Origin: DASVAL01 sp035649575
GTDB taxonomy: Bacteria; Planctomycetota; UBA1135; UBA2386
Length of the DNA: 29,615 nucleotides
Reading direction: 5' to 3'
NCBI GenBank assembly: GCA_035649575.1
Contig: DASRJH010000311.1
Coordinates: 1-29,615 of the forward strand
Within the stretch, counting starts at the first letter, position 1. The number at the start of each line of letters is the position of its first letter. The notes beneath the pieces are model-generated. The model searched no databases. It was not told where the DNA came from and saw only the letters and a program-made list of their open reading frames with translations. Below are positions 9,757-17,778 of this stretch, in pieces. The translations under genes and the position numbers were made by a program.

Positions 9757-10266
9757 CTATCTCCCATCGAAGGGGGCGACCGCTGCCAGCACGGCCTCGT
9801 GCGACCATTCGTCGTGCAGCAGCTTGTGCATGAACGCGTCCGGGCTCGCGACAGCATACGGCACCGCGTCGAGGTCGAGGACCGCAGTCTCGAGCGGCTT
9901 CACGTAGGTCTCTGCTTCCCAGCCCGGCAACATGTTCGCCAACGCGCCGTGCAGCCTGAGACTCGCGTACTCGGGCTTCCACCAGATCTCGTAGGCGTGC
10001 CGCAGGTCATCGGGACTGACCGACAGCCACGAGCCGAAGGTCACGCTGTAGCCACCGGTCAGCCTTACGGCCACGAGCACGCGAACGAACGCGCCGACGC
10101 CTTGCACCTGCATCAACACATCGTTGCCCCACGTACGATGCTCGCGCTCGTGCGCGGGAACCTCGAGCACCGGCTGCGGCAGCTTGAATCGCAGGTGCCG
10201 ACTGTGCTCGTCGAGCGGCCGGCCACACGTCGGACAACCGGTCTGGCCGTGCTTCGGTTTGCTCAT
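9757..10266 (-). CDS. DUF2199 domain protein with zinc-ribbon N-terminus
   Basis: This 169-residue protein matches the pattern I know for DUF2199. It has an N-terminal CPTCGRPLDEH knuckle (C11, C14) followed by FKLPQPVLEVP. ERExR-type acidic/basic residues come before an FVRV segment, and SWLSVSPDDLRHA matches the family's W-V-S-x-S region. The tail has LANMLPGW followed by a P-L-E strand. The protein is cytoplasmic and of unknown function. The ATG at 10266 lacks a clear Shine-Dalgarno site. It lies four bases upstream of the SnoaL-like gene and 28 bases downstream of a small membrane-protein gene. Confidence 0.8.
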   Translation of the reverse strand: MSKPKHGQTGCPTCGRPLDEHSRHLRFKLPQPVLEVPAHEREHRTWGNDVLMQVQGVGAFVRVLVAVRLTGGYSVTFGSWLSVSPDDLRHAYEIWWKPEYASLRLHGALANMLPGWEAETYVKPLETAVLDLDAVPYAVASPDAFMHKLLHDEWSHEAVLAAVAPFDGR

Positions 10267-10294
10267 AGGTGCGACGCTGGTATCCCGTTCGAAG

Positions 10295-10468
10295 TCACGG
10301 CCGACGCCGGTTCACGACGGCCACCAGCCCCACGAGCAACAGCAGGACGGCGGCGATCTGCACGAGCCACCCGATGGCGTAGCTGAGCAACATGCCGAGC
10401 ACCACGACGATGGCCAGCCCCGTCAGTGCGAAGTGCCACCAGGGAACCCGAGGTGAGGTTGTTTCCAT
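10295..10468 (-). CDS. Small two-helix membrane protein (57 residues)
   Basis: This short frame runs from the ATG at 10468 to the TGA at 10295. GGAG lies seven bases before the start. The translation begins METTSPRVPWWHF and continues with two hydrophobic segments (about residues 13-32 and 35-52). It ends in a basic NRRRP tail, which would place the C-terminus in the cytoplasm. No known family is recognised. Good ribosome-binding spacing, clean two-helix hydropathy and the same orientation as the following DUF2199 gene support a real gene. It may share an operon with DUF2199 and the SnoaL-like gene. Confidence 0.65.
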   Translation of the reverse strand: METTSPRVPWWHFALTGLAIVVVLGMLLSYAIGWLVQIAAVLLLLVGLVAVVNRRRP

Positions 10469-10530
10469 CAGTGCGCTCCAGACGACCTGTCGCTCGAGTA
10501 GTCCGCTCGCCGGCTTCTGCTCCCGCTTGG

Positions 10531-10560
10531 CCAGTCTACATCGTCGACCAGTCTACATCG
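10531..10560. repeat. Short direct repeat (13 bp, two copies)
   Basis: CCAGTCTACATCG occurs at 10531-10543 and again at 10548-10560, four bases apart. It lies in the 222-base gap between the HEAT-repeat gene end and the small membrane-protein gene. It may be a regulator site or a replication-slippage duplication. Nothing else in this gap is recognisable. Confidence 0.5.
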
Positions 10561-10690
10561 GCCCGCCGAACCCACTCCTTCAGCGGCCGCAGTTGCTTTT
10601 CAGCCCGTTCGGCCCACGCCCGCGCCATGACCCAGTGCCTTGGCGATGGCGGCGATGGTTGCGCAGTCCCGAAGGGCCCGGCGAACGCCA

Positions 10691-12046
10691 CTACTCCAGC
10701 CGCCCGAGTTGCTCGCCGGCCCATTCACGTATCCACCACTCCGGGCGCTTCAGCAGCTCTTCGAACACGGGACGTAGCTTCAGCGCATCGACCTGCATCT
10801 CCGGCCAAAGCGCGAGATCGACAAGGGACTCCATGATCGGTTCGTATGTGTCATCCTCGGCTGACCAGCGCGAGGGATAGTCCTGCGCAACCGAGAGAGC
10901 TGTCGGGAGCGCCCCCAGCAGAGAAACAGCCACACGCTCTCCGAGGCCCCGGTCCCGCTCGGCACAGGCAATCCTCGCCAGGGAACTCGCGGCCACCAAT
11001 GCGTCGTTGTCCGTCTCGCTCTGCGCCGCCGCCTCCAAGCGTTCTCGCGCCGCACGCGCAGCATCGGTGTTGGGCGCCCGCGCCCCCAGCTTTCCCAGGG
11101 CAGCCAGCCAGCGCTGCTCTTGGTAGCTGGCAAACACCGAATGACTGTCGAGCACGCCGAGCAGGACCGCTTCGACGTCAGCGGGGCTTGTCACGAGCTT
11201 CACGAGCGACTCGGCAGCTGCGCGACGCACGCCCGTTGCCTCGGACTCGTCCGCGAGACAGCGACGCAAGCGTGAGATCGCGTCGGCCGCAACCTGCGGG
11301 CGATCGCCGAGGCTCCCCGCCGCCGCGAAGCGCACGTCCTCCTCCGCGTCGTCCAGCAGTCCAACCAACGCTGCGCCAGCAGGCGCGTACTTTGCCCCAA
11401 CCCGCCCGAGAGCGCAGGCGAGGGCGAAACGGACGCTGCTTTCAGGTTCCGTCCGCAGCCTTGTCGTCAGCACCTCAGCAACCGAGTCGACTGCGGGCCC
11501 AGTCCAGAAGGCGGCCAGCGAGGCCTGGAAGCGCGCTTCCGCGACCTCGGATTGGATGAGGTCCCTGATCGATGCAGCTACTGGCTCAGGCACGCTGTCG
11601 GGACGCGTCAACGACCAGCCATGACCGAGCCCGAACAGAGTACTTGCCCGAACACGCTCGTCGGGCTGGTCGAGAAGGGCGAGCAACGAAGTCTCCGTCT
11701 CCTTCCTCGCGTCGGCCTCGAGGCGTGACTCCGTCGTGTCTGCCAGGAACTCGCCCAGCAAGTGGGCGGTCGTACACCGCATGTTCGAATCGCCAGTCTG
11801 CAGCAATGACCTCAACTCGGAAGCGACAACCTTCCTGGGACGAGAAGCCAGCTCGCCAGCAGCCCGGTTGCCGAGGGAGTCGTGTGGCTCTCCCTTCTGC
11901 ATCTTCGCAATCAGCTTGATCAGTTCCTCATTCGAGGCGAGGTGGAGATCGGGCTCCCGACTGCAACGCTGGCTGAGGAGGAACACAGTCAGGAGCACGA
12001 CGCCGACCACGTAGGGCAGCAGACGTGGACTGTGTGGGTAGCTCAT
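10691..12046 (-). CDS. Membrane-anchored HEAT-repeat protein
   Basis: From the ATG at 12046 this is a 451-residue protein with one N-terminal transmembrane segment (about residues 9-26, LLPYVVGVVLLTVFLL). The rest is an all-alpha solenoid of HEAT/PBS-like repeats outside the membrane. Repeated blocks with the Asp-Val-Arg helix-B signature include DERVRASTLFGLG, SSVRFALACALGRVG, EDVRFAAAGSLGD and GVRRAAAESLVKL. Such solenoids bind proteins and have no catalytic residues of their own. A TTG four codons upstream (12058) is an alternative start; neither has a convincing Shine-Dalgarno site. It stands between a small membrane-protein gene (222 bases downstream) and another membrane-protein gene upstream, and gives no pathway clue. 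Confidence 0.82.
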   Translation of the reverse strand: MSYPHSPRLLPYVVGVVLLTVFLLSQRCSREPDLHLASNEELIKLIAKMQKGEPHDSLGNRAAGELASRPRKVVASELRSLLQTGDSNMRCTTAHLLGEFLADTTESRLEADARKETETSLLALLDQPDERVRASTLFGLGHGWSLTRPDSVPEPVAASIRDLIQSEVAEARFQASLAAFWTGPAVDSVAEVLTTRLRTEPESSVRFALACALGRVGAKYAPAGAALVGLLDDAEEDVRFAAAGSLGDRPQVAADAISRLRRCLADESEATGVRRAAAESLVKLVTSPADVEAVLLGVLDSHSVFASYQEQRWLAALGKLGARAPNTDAARAARERLEAAAQSETDNDALVAASSLARIACAERDRGLGERVAVSLLGALPTALSVAQDYPSRWSAEDDTYEPIMESLVDLALWPEMQVDALKLRPVFEELLKRPEWWIREWAGEQLGRLE

Positions 12047-12208
12047 CGGTCTGGCCAACGTCTTGTCGCTCAGGCGCGCGCTCGTCGTCTGATCGAGTTC
12101 GTCATCTTACACGCGTCGAGCACAGCCCACCGGTCGCGTCCCGCCCAGGCACTGGCAATGCGACCTCGCGCACCGCTGAACCGCGGTCACCACATCCGAC
12201 ACACAGCT

Positions 12209-12598
12209 TCACTTCGCCCGCAACGTGCCGTGATCGAACATCCACAACCCCGTGCCCGTCGCCGCGACCACGCTGGCCAGCCAGACCAGCACACACGCGC
12301 GGTGCCACTTGCGCGCGCGCTCGCTGCGCCACAGCCACACCCCCGTGACAATCACCGGCAACGCGAGCAGCCCGCCCGCCTTCGCGAACACGAGGTGCGT
12401 CGCGAGCACGTCCTTCGGGAACTCGTAGCAGCTGACGAGCTCCTCGGTCAGCACGATCGTGACCGTGAGACACACCATCGTCAACGGCCCGAGCCACAGG
12501 TGCAGGCGACGCCGGCCGCTCCATCCCGTGAACAATGCCGCGACGAGCAGGACGACCGTGGTGACGAACGCGATCCAGAACGGAACAGTCGTGGGCAT
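12209..12598 (-). CDS. Four-helix integral membrane protein, function unknown
   Basis: The 129-residue reading frame from the ATG at 12598 is strongly hydrophobic, with four predicted membrane helices at about residues 5-23, 34-52, 70-90 and 100-118. Histidines H33, H68 and H99 sit near helix ends, a layout seen in b-type-heme-binding four-helix bundles. I cannot show heme ligation. I do not recognise the family with confidence; small four-helix families such as DUF420-like proteins are possibilities. Upstream in-frame starts add a short basic stretch and no better ribosome-binding site. The gene is divergent from ribH across 113 bases. Confidence 0.75.
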   Translation of the reverse strand: MPTTVPFWIAFVTTVVLLVAALFTGWSGRRRLHLWLGPLTMVCLTVTIVLTEELVSCYEFPKDVLATHLVFAKAGGLLALPVIVTGVWLWRSERARKWHRACVLVWLASVVAATGTGLWMFDHGTLRAK

Positions 12599-12711
12599 CG
12601 GGCGACGCATCGTGCGGCATGTGCTCGCGCAATGGAATGCCGACACGTGCGGAAAACAGGCAGCGCGGGCTGTTCCTTCCGCGCCCGCAGCCGCGCGGCT
12701 ACGGTGTGCTC

Positions 12712-13194
12712 ATGGCCAATGTCCTCGACGGCTCGCCCGATGGACGCGGTCGCCGCGTCGCGATTGCCGTGTCGCGCTTCAACGAGATCGTGACCGAACG
12801 GCTGCTCGACGGCGCGCAGAAGACCCTGCGCGCAAACGGTGTCAAGGACGAGGACGTCACGGTCTGCTGGGTGCCGGGCGCGTTCGAGCTGCCGGCGGCC
12901 TGCCGCTTGCTCTGGGCGACGAAGCGGTTCGACGCGATCGTGATGTTGGGCGCCGTCGTGCGCGGCGGCACCGACCACTACGAACACGTCTGCAACGGGG
13001 TCACCGAGGGCGCCATGCGCCTCGGCCTCGACGGCGTGCCGCTCGGTTTCGGCGTGCTCACGTGCAGTACGATGGACCAGGCCCTGGCACGCGCGGGCGG
13101 CGAGGCGGGCAACAAGGGAAGCGATGCGGCCACGGCGGCACTCGCGATGGCCGACCTGCGCGCGCAGATCGGAAAGCCCGGTTCTCCGGGTTGA
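12712..13194 (+). CDS. ribH: 6,7-dimethyl-8-ribityllumazine synthase
   Basis: This is the penultimate enzyme of riboflavin biosynthesis. It condenses 5-amino-6-ribitylaminouracil with 3,4-dihydroxy-2-butanone 4-phosphate. The 160-residue length is normal. Conserved blocks are SRFNEIVTERLLDGA (21-35), VPGAFELP (54-61), GAVVRGGTDHYEHV (80-93, with H89 as the likely catalytic histidine), and R127 before GNKGSDAA (134-140). The enzyme forms pentamers or 60-mer capsids in the cytoplasm. The ATG at 12712 follows a region without an evident Shine-Dalgarno site. The next gene is nusB, a widely conserved ribH-nusB order; 61 bases separate them. Confidence 0.97.
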   Translation: MANVLDGSPDGRGRRVAIAVSRFNEIVTERLLDGAQKTLRANGVKDEDVTVCWVPGAFELPAACRLLWATKRFDAIVMLGAVVRGGTDHYEHVCNGVTEGAMRLGLDGVPLGFGVLTCSTMDQALARAGGEAGNKGSDAATAALAMADLRAQIGKPGSPG

Positions 13195-13218
13195 TCACCG
13201 GCGCCCGCCCGCTAGAGT
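13191..13218 (+). promoter_or_regulatory. Candidate promoter for nusB-ftsY
   Basis: TTGATC (13191-13196) and TAGAGT (13213-13218) are separated by 16 bases, each matching four of six positions of the sigma-70 consensus. They lie at the end of ribH and in the ribH-nusB gap, about 38 bases before the nusB ATG. A promoter would let nusB and ftsY be expressed apart from ribH. In such GC-rich DNA the match is suggestive only. Confidence 0.3.
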
Positions 13219-13229
13219 CTTGCACCTCA

Positions 13230-13244
13230 GTTTCCACCGGAAAC
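13230..13244 (+). promoter_or_regulatory. Small perfect hairpin just before the nusB start
   Basis: GTTTCC (13230-13235), loop ACC, GGAAAC (13239-13244) form a perfect 6-bp stem ending 11 bases before the nusB ATG. The right arm holds the only purine-rich GGAA segment available as a ribosome-binding site, so folding could hide it. Whether it regulates translation is unknown. Confidence 0.3.
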
Positions 13245-13255
13245 CGCTCCTTGCC

Positions 13256-13768
13256 ATGACCGCCCCCATCCGCCGCCGCACACGGGCTCGTGAGATCGCC
13301 ATGCAGGTCCTGTTCCAGTTCGACCTGCGGGGTCCCGGCTATGCGGAGGAGCTCGGCAAGACGATGCGCGACCTTTGTGCCGACGAGAGCGAGGGGCAGC
13401 CGGACGTGCTCGAGTTCGCGACGCGCCTCGTCGAGGGCACGCTCGCCCACCGCGAGGAGATCGACCAGAGGCTGCAGTCCGTGACCCGCAACTGGGACCT
13501 GCGCCGCATGGCGAACGTCGACCGCAACGTGCTGCGCATGGCGATGCACGAGCTGATGTTCTGCCAGGACGTGCCGCCGAAGGTCGCGATCAACGAAGCG
13601 ATCGAGCTCGGCAAGAAGTACTCGACCGCGAATTCGGGCGGGTTCGTGAACGGCATCCTCGATCGCATCCGCATCGACATCGAGCGCGAACGCAGCTTGC
13701 CGAACCAGCCGCCGAGCCAGCCGGCAGCCAGCCGGGAGGCGGCGGCGACCGAGGGCCTCGGAACCTAG
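13256..13768 (+). CDS. nusB: Transcription antitermination factor NusB
   Basis: This 170-residue all-helical RNA-binding protein works with NusE (S10) at boxA in rRNA antitermination. Family hallmarks are RRRTRAREIAMQVLFQFDL near the N-terminus, RxxxVDRNVLRMAMHEL and VAINEAIELGKKYS in the middle, and GGFVNGILDRI near residue 130. The C-terminal Pro/Ser/Ala-rich tail of about 25 residues (NQPPSQPAASREAAAT) goes beyond the usual NusB end and looks disordered. The ATG at 13256 is the first start compatible with the family N-terminus. The gene follows ribH and precedes ftsY by 19 bases. Confidence 0.95.
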   Translation: MTAPIRRRTRAREIAMQVLFQFDLRGPGYAEELGKTMRDLCADESEGQPDVLEFATRLVEGTLAHREEIDQRLQSVTRNWDLRRMANVDRNVLRMAMHELMFCQDVPPKVAINEAIELGKKYSTANSGGFVNGILDRIRIDIERERSLPNQPPSQPAASREAAATEGLGT

Positions 13769-13787
13769 GCGACACCAAAGGCACCCC

Positions 13788-14711
13788 ATGGTGTTCGGCA
13801 AGCTGGTCCTTGCGCTCAAGAAGACCCGCGAGGTCCTGACCGCAGGACTGACGCGGCTGTTCTCGGGCAGGAAGCTCGACGAGGCGCTGCTCGAAGAGCT
13901 CGAGGAGGTGCTCTACAACAGCGACCTCGGCCCCGTCGGCACGCGCGTCGTCGACGAGCTCAAGGCTGCCTACAAGCGCAAGGAGATCAAGGAGACAGCC
14001 GAGGTGCCGGCCTTCTTGCGCCGGAGACTCATCGCGATGCTGCAAGACTGTGAGGCGCCGCTGGTCCGCGCCGGCAAGCCCCCCACCGTGATCCTCGTGG
14101 TCGGCGTGAACGGCTCGGGCAAGACGACGTCGATCGCGAAGCTCGCGCGGTTCCTGCAGCAGCAGGGCGCTTCGGTCCTGCTCGGCGCCGGCGACACGTT
14201 CCGCGCCGCCGCCGTCGAACAGCTCACGATGTGGGCCGCACGCACGGGCATCCCGATCGTCAAGCAGGCCACGGGCGCGGACCCGGCCGCGGTCGCGTTC
14301 GACGCGGTCGCCGCGGCGATCGCGCGCAAGGTCGACTACCTGATCCTCGACACGGCCGGCCGCCTGCACACGCAGAGGAACCTGATGACCGAGCTCGAGA
14401 AGATCGTGCGTGTCGTCAAGAAGAACCTGCCCGAGGCGCCGCACGAGACGCTGCTCGTGCTCGACGCGACGACGGGCCAGAACGCGATCCGCCAGGCCAG
14501 TGAATTCGCGAAGTCGGCGCCCGTGACCGGTCTGATCCTCGCCAAGATGGACGGCACCGCCAAGGGTGGCGCCGTGTTCGGCATCCGCGAGGTGACGCCC
14601 GTGCCCGTGAAGTTCATCGGCACCGGCGAAGGTCTGGACGATCTCGAAGCGTTCCGCGTCGAAGCCTTCGTGGACGCGATCCTCGATCTCGGCAAGACCG
14701 TTCCGGCATGA
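13788..14711 (+). CDS. ftsY: Signal recognition particle receptor FtsY
   Basis: This 307-residue SRP-type GTPase has an NG domain without the long acidic A domain of E. coli FtsY. GTPase motifs are G1 GVNGSGKTT (106-114), DTFRAAA (136-142), DTAGR (188-192), the G4-equivalent AKMDGTAKGG (252-261) and GTGE (278-281). The helical N domain covers roughly residues 1-95. FtsY docks SRP-ribosome complexes at the membrane so that membrane proteins are inserted co-translationally. The DGTAKGG and FIGTGEGLDDLEAF blocks distinguish FtsY from Ffh. The ATG at 13788 has AAAGG upstream. The stop overlaps the start of the following O-antigen-ligase-like gene in an ATGA arrangement. Confidence 0.97.
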   Translation: MVFGKLVLALKKTREVLTAGLTRLFSGRKLDEALLEELEEVLYNSDLGPVGTRVVDELKAAYKRKEIKETAEVPAFLRRRLIAMLQDCEAPLVRAGKPPTVILVVGVNGSGKTTSIAKLARFLQQQGASVLLGAGDTFRAAAVEQLTMWAARTGIPIVKQATGADPAAVAFDAVAAAIARKVDYLILDTAGRLHTQRNLMTELEKIVRVVKKNLPEAPHETLLVLDATTGQNAIRQASEFAKSAPVTGLILAKMDGTAKGGAVFGIREVTPVPVKFIGTGEGLDDLEAFRVEAFVDAILDLGKTVPA

Positions 14712-16780
14712 GCGCCCCCGCTCCCGAGGTCTCGGGACCGCGGTGGCTCGTGTGGCTGTTCCTGCCGCTCCTCGTGCTGCCGTTCCACCCGTATTGGGCG
14801 GACTTCGAACAGGTGCGCCGGGGGTTGCTGCTCGTGCTGGCCGGTGTGTGCCTCCTCGGCTGCAAGTCGCTGCGACCCGTATCCGGCGAACGGCTCTGGC
14901 TTGCGTTCTTCGGCTGGCTGCTGCTCAGCGCGGTCGTGAACGTCGCGCAGCAGCGCGTCGCAGGCACTGCGGACACGACGCCGTCCTTCCAGATCTGGGA
15001 CGCCGTCTATCGTCTCGCGCACTGGACCGCGCTCGCGGTCGTGCTGCGGCTCGGCGCGCTCGCGCCGTCCGGGTTCGCGGCGCCGTGCGCGATCGTGCTC
15101 GTCGCCACGTCGGTGTTCGGCCTGCTGCAGCGCGCCGGGCTCGGCGACATCGGGGGCTACGGCGTCGAGCGCGAGCCCGTGTCGGTGTTCGGCAACCTGA
15201 ACGTCGCGTCCGAGTTCACGGCCGTGGCCGCCATGGTCGTCGCCGTGTCGGGTCCGTTCCGCGGTGGCGCCGCGCGGCGCTGGCTGCAGCCCGCGGCCCT
15301 CGTGCTGGCCGGCGCCTACCTGGTCGTGAACCACTCGCGTTCGGGCCTCGTCGGGCTGCCGGTCGGGCTCCTGCTCTGGTGGGTGCTGCGGCAGCGCGAG
15401 CGCGGGTTCCTGCCGCTGCAGTTCGCCCTCGTCGGTGCCGCCATCGGCCTCCTGCTCGACAACGCGTTGGCCCCGCGTGGCCCTGCGGCCGAAGCGACGG
15501 CGGCGCCGCAGCGGCAGGCTTCGACGCTCGTCGTGCGCTGGGAGATCGACAAGGGCTGCGCGCGCCTGTTCGCCGAGAACCCGGTGATCGGACACGGCCC
15601 CGGACAGTTCGCGGTGCAATACGCGCGCGTGCGCGGCCCGGACGAGATCGAGCTGTCGAGCGTCGGCCGCCAGTTCCCGACCGAGGTCCGCACCGCGCAC
15701 AACGACTGGCTCGAACTGCTCGTCGACGGCGGCCTGCCCGCGCTCGTGCTGTTCGGGCTCGCGCTGCGCGCGCTGCAGCGTGGCACGAGCGACAAGACGC
15801 GGCTCTTGCCGCTGTTCGTGCTGCTGCTGCTCATGCTCGTGCGATCTCCGCTCGGCAACGCGCCCGCGGTCGCCGCTGCGCTGCTGCTCGTCGGCCAACC
15901 CGTGACGGCGTTGCCGCTGGCCATGGGCTGGCGGCGTCTCGTCGCCGCGGGGCTCGGCCTCTTGCTCGTCGGGCTCGGCATCGTGCCGATCGCCGCGAAC
16001 TGTCTGTTCGCCCCCTACCAGAGCGCTCTCGCGCACGGCGAGGTCCCGAAGCAGGGTGCGGTCGCGACCGCGGCGGACTGGATGCCGTTCGAACCGCGCT
16101 GGCATCAACTGCTCGCGCAGGAACAGATGGCCGCGCGCGACTTCGCGGGCGCGCAGCGCACGGCAGCTCGTGCGCTGACCTTGCGCCCCTACGAGCCGCA
16201 GTATTACCTGCTGCTCGGCGAGGCGCTCGCGCGCGACAGCAAGTACGAGGACGCCGTGCTGGTCGCCTACGGCGGCCTGCAGTTCGATCCGCCGAACCCC
16301 GAACTGCGTGTGCTGCTCAGCACCGTGCTCGCGCAACTGCAGCGACCCGAACAGGCGATCGCCGCCGTGGTCAACCAACCGCATGCCAAGCTGCGCGAGT
16401 GTCTCGGCGCGCACTTCCAGGCCCTCTCGAAGCTCGCGCGCGACCGCGGCAACAAGCAGGTCGCGGCGCGGTTCGCGGTCGAGCAGCACTTCCTCGCCGC
16501 CATCGACACGCTTGCGGACCACACAGCGACCAAGGCACACCTCGAAGCGATGCGCGGATCGATGCAGGAGGCCGGTTCGACGCGCGAGGACGTGCGCGCG
16601 TATGTGGTGGGCGCGTTGCTCGCAATCGACCTCGGCAACCGAGACCTCGCGATCCAGGCAGGCGAGGGCGCGAAGCGCCTCGACGTGCCGCTGGCCGGCT
16701 GGCAGCGCGACCTGCTCGGCACCAAGTTGGCGCCGCTGCAGGCCATCGAGGTCTGGGCGCAGGTGCTCGCGCGTCGCTGA
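14708..16780 (+). CDS. O-antigen ligase/polymerase (Wzy_C)-like membrane protein with TPR tail
   Basis: This 690-residue polytopic membrane protein has about 11-12 hydrophobic helices in residues 12-430. Wzy/WaaL signatures are FGNLNVASEF (161-170), NHSRSG (208-213, with the Arg typical of the active-site region), and RWEIDKGCARLFAENPVIGHGPGQF (starting at 277). It also has HNDWLELLVDGG (331-342) in the large periplasmic loop. From about residue 450 to the end a soluble tail contains TPR-like helices (for example FEPRWHQLLAQEQMAARDF and YYLLLGEALARDSKYEDA). The family joins or polymerises surface polysaccharide from undecaprenyl-linked precursors; the exact reaction cannot be chosen from sequence. 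Its ATG overlaps the ftsY stop by four bases. No other polysaccharide genes are adjacent. Confidence 0.85.
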   Translation: MSAPAPEVSGPRWLVWLFLPLLVLPFHPYWADFEQVRRGLLLVLAGVCLLGCKSLRPVSGERLWLAFFGWLLLSAVVNVAQQRVAGTADTTPSFQIWDAVYRLAHWTALAVVLRLGALAPSGFAAPCAIVLVATSVFGLLQRAGLGDIGGYGVEREPVSVFGNLNVASEFTAVAAMVVAVSGPFRGGAARRWLQPAALVLAGAYLVVNHSRSGLVGLPVGLLLWWVLRQRERGFLPLQFALVGAAIGLLLDNALAPRGPAAEATAAPQRQASTLVVRWEIDKGCARLFAENPVIGHGPGQFAVQYARVRGPDEIELSSVGRQFPTEVRTAHNDWLELLVDGGLPALVLFGLALRALQRGTSDKTRLLPLFVLLLLMLVRSPLGNAPAVAAALLLVGQPVTALPLAMGWRRLVAAGLGLLLVGLGIVPIAANCLFAPYQSALAHGEVPKQGAVATAADWMPFEPRWHQLLAQEQMAARDFAGAQRTAARALTLRPYEPQYYLLLGEALARDSKYEDAVLVAYGGLQFDPPNPELRVLLSTVLAQLQRPEQAIAAVVNQPHAKLRECLGAHFQALSKLARDRGNKQVAARFAVEQHFLAAIDTLADHTATKAHLEAMRGSMQEAGSTREDVRAYVVGALLAIDLGNRDLAIQAGEGAKRLDVPLAGWQRDLLGTKLAPLQAIEVWAQVLARR

Positions 16781-16794
16781 GCCTATTGTGATTC

Positions 16795-16817
16795 GCCGGC
16801 CCTAGCCGGTGGCCGGC
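16795..16817. terminator. Candidate bidirectional hairpin between convergent genes
   Basis: GCCGGCC (16795-16801) and GGCCGGC (16811-16817) form a perfect 7-bp G+C stem with a nine-base loop. It lies in the 68-base gap between the Wzy-like gene (ends 16780, plus) and the SGNH hydrolase gene (ends 16849, minus). No long T tract follows on either strand, so termination function is inferred mainly from position. Confidence 0.4.
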
Positions 16818-16848
16818 AGATCGTACACGGAGAGTCCTGTGGCTGCCC

Positions 16849-17745
16849 TCAACGGTCCTTCGAGGGGGTGGCGCCCGCAGGTTGCTTCGCAGCTTCCTTC
16901 AGCGCCTGCAACTCGCTCTCGGCGCCCGCGGCCTCGACGAACTGCGCGAACGTCCACTTCTGCTTCGACAGCGCGTGATCGGCCGGGAAGAGCTCGCGCA
17001 GCGGATCCTGCAGCCAGAAGCACAGCAGCGCCATGCCGAGACGCGTCGGATGCAGGCGATCCTCTTGCAGCAACGCGCCCGGCGCGAGCGGCAACGGTCC
17101 GTCCGCGAGCGGCAGCGTCGCGTCCTTGCCCTTCATGCCGGCCACGAAGGTCGACACGGGCACGAGGCGCATGTTCTTGTGCGCGGCCACGAATCCGCGC
17201 AGCTTCGCGTTGAGCTTGCTGAGCACCTCCGGTGACGGGATCTGGGCCGGACTCAGCATGCGCTTCTGCGCTCCCTGCATGTCCGGCAGATCGCCGAGCA
17301 GCACCGGCATCCTGAGCTTCTCGATCAGGGCCAAGCCCTCGTCGAACTTCGCCTCACGCGCCTTCTCTTCCTCGCCGCCGACGAAGCCGTAGGCGAACCA
17401 GAACGGGAAGTCGATCCCGACCACGATGTCCGGGTTGGCCTTCAGCGCGTCCTCGATCTGGTCCTTCCCGATCTTCGGCGCATTGGTGAACATGGCCATC
17501 ATGGCGCCCGTGTTGTGCGTCGTCGCCTTCGCCTGATCGCCGACCCACTGTTTGAGCAGGTGCTGCATCGACACGGATTCCCCGTGCTCCTTGGCGCCGG
17601 TCAGCGGGCCGTCTCGAAAGCCGCCGCTCATGCTCGCACCGATCACGTGCACGCGCAGCGTGGCGGCCGCCGGCTTCTGGTCCTGAGCGGTGAGAGGAAC
17701 GAGGCTGCAGAGCAGCGTCGTGAGCAGGGTCGGGTACAAGCGCAT
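16849..17745 (-). CDS. Secreted SGNH/GDSL-like hydrolase
   Basis: The ATG at 17745 (GAGG seven bases upstream) gives 298 residues with a signal peptide of about 20 residues ending in LTA-Q. The mature protein has the SGNH block I VIGASMSGGF (34-43; S38 is the likely nucleophile). The final block is DRLHPTRLG (229-237) with the D229-x-x-H232 pair. The middle blocks are divergent, so this is an outlying family member. The group includes carbohydrate O-acetyl esterases and lysophospholipases. It is the last gene of the minus-strand run starting with murQ, 55 bases after the NagZ-beta-lactamase gene. A role removing O-acetyl groups from peptidoglycan or glycans is therefore plausible, but it is inference from context only. 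Confidence 0.78.
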   Translation of the reverse strand: MRLYPTLLTTLLCSLVPLTAQDQKPAAATLRVHVIGASMSGGFRDGPLTGAKEHGESVSMQHLLKQWVGDQAKATTHNTGAMMAMFTNAPKIGKDQIEDALKANPDIVVGIDFPFWFAYGFVGGEEEKAREAKFDEGLALIEKLRMPVLLGDLPDMQGAQKRMLSPAQIPSPEVLSKLNAKLRGFVAAHKNMRLVPVSTFVAGMKGKDATLPLADGPLPLAPGALLQEDRLHPTRLGMALLCFWLQDPLRELFPADHALSKQKWTFAQFVEAAGAESELQALKEAAKQPAGATPSKDR

Positions 17746-17778
17746 CGGGAAGCCTCGGGGGGTCGGGGTTTCGGGTCG

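Noticed and set aside
10536..10724. A 62-codon minus-strand frame downstream of the HEAT-repeat gene
   Set aside because: It overlaps the HEAT gene end, has no clear ribosome-binding site and shows no family signature. It could be a gene relic but evidence is too thin.
14336..16540. A 734-codon minus-strand frame opposite the Wzy-like gene
   Set aside because: It is Gln/Arg/Glu-rich shadow. The plus strand has membrane helices and Wzy_C motifs.
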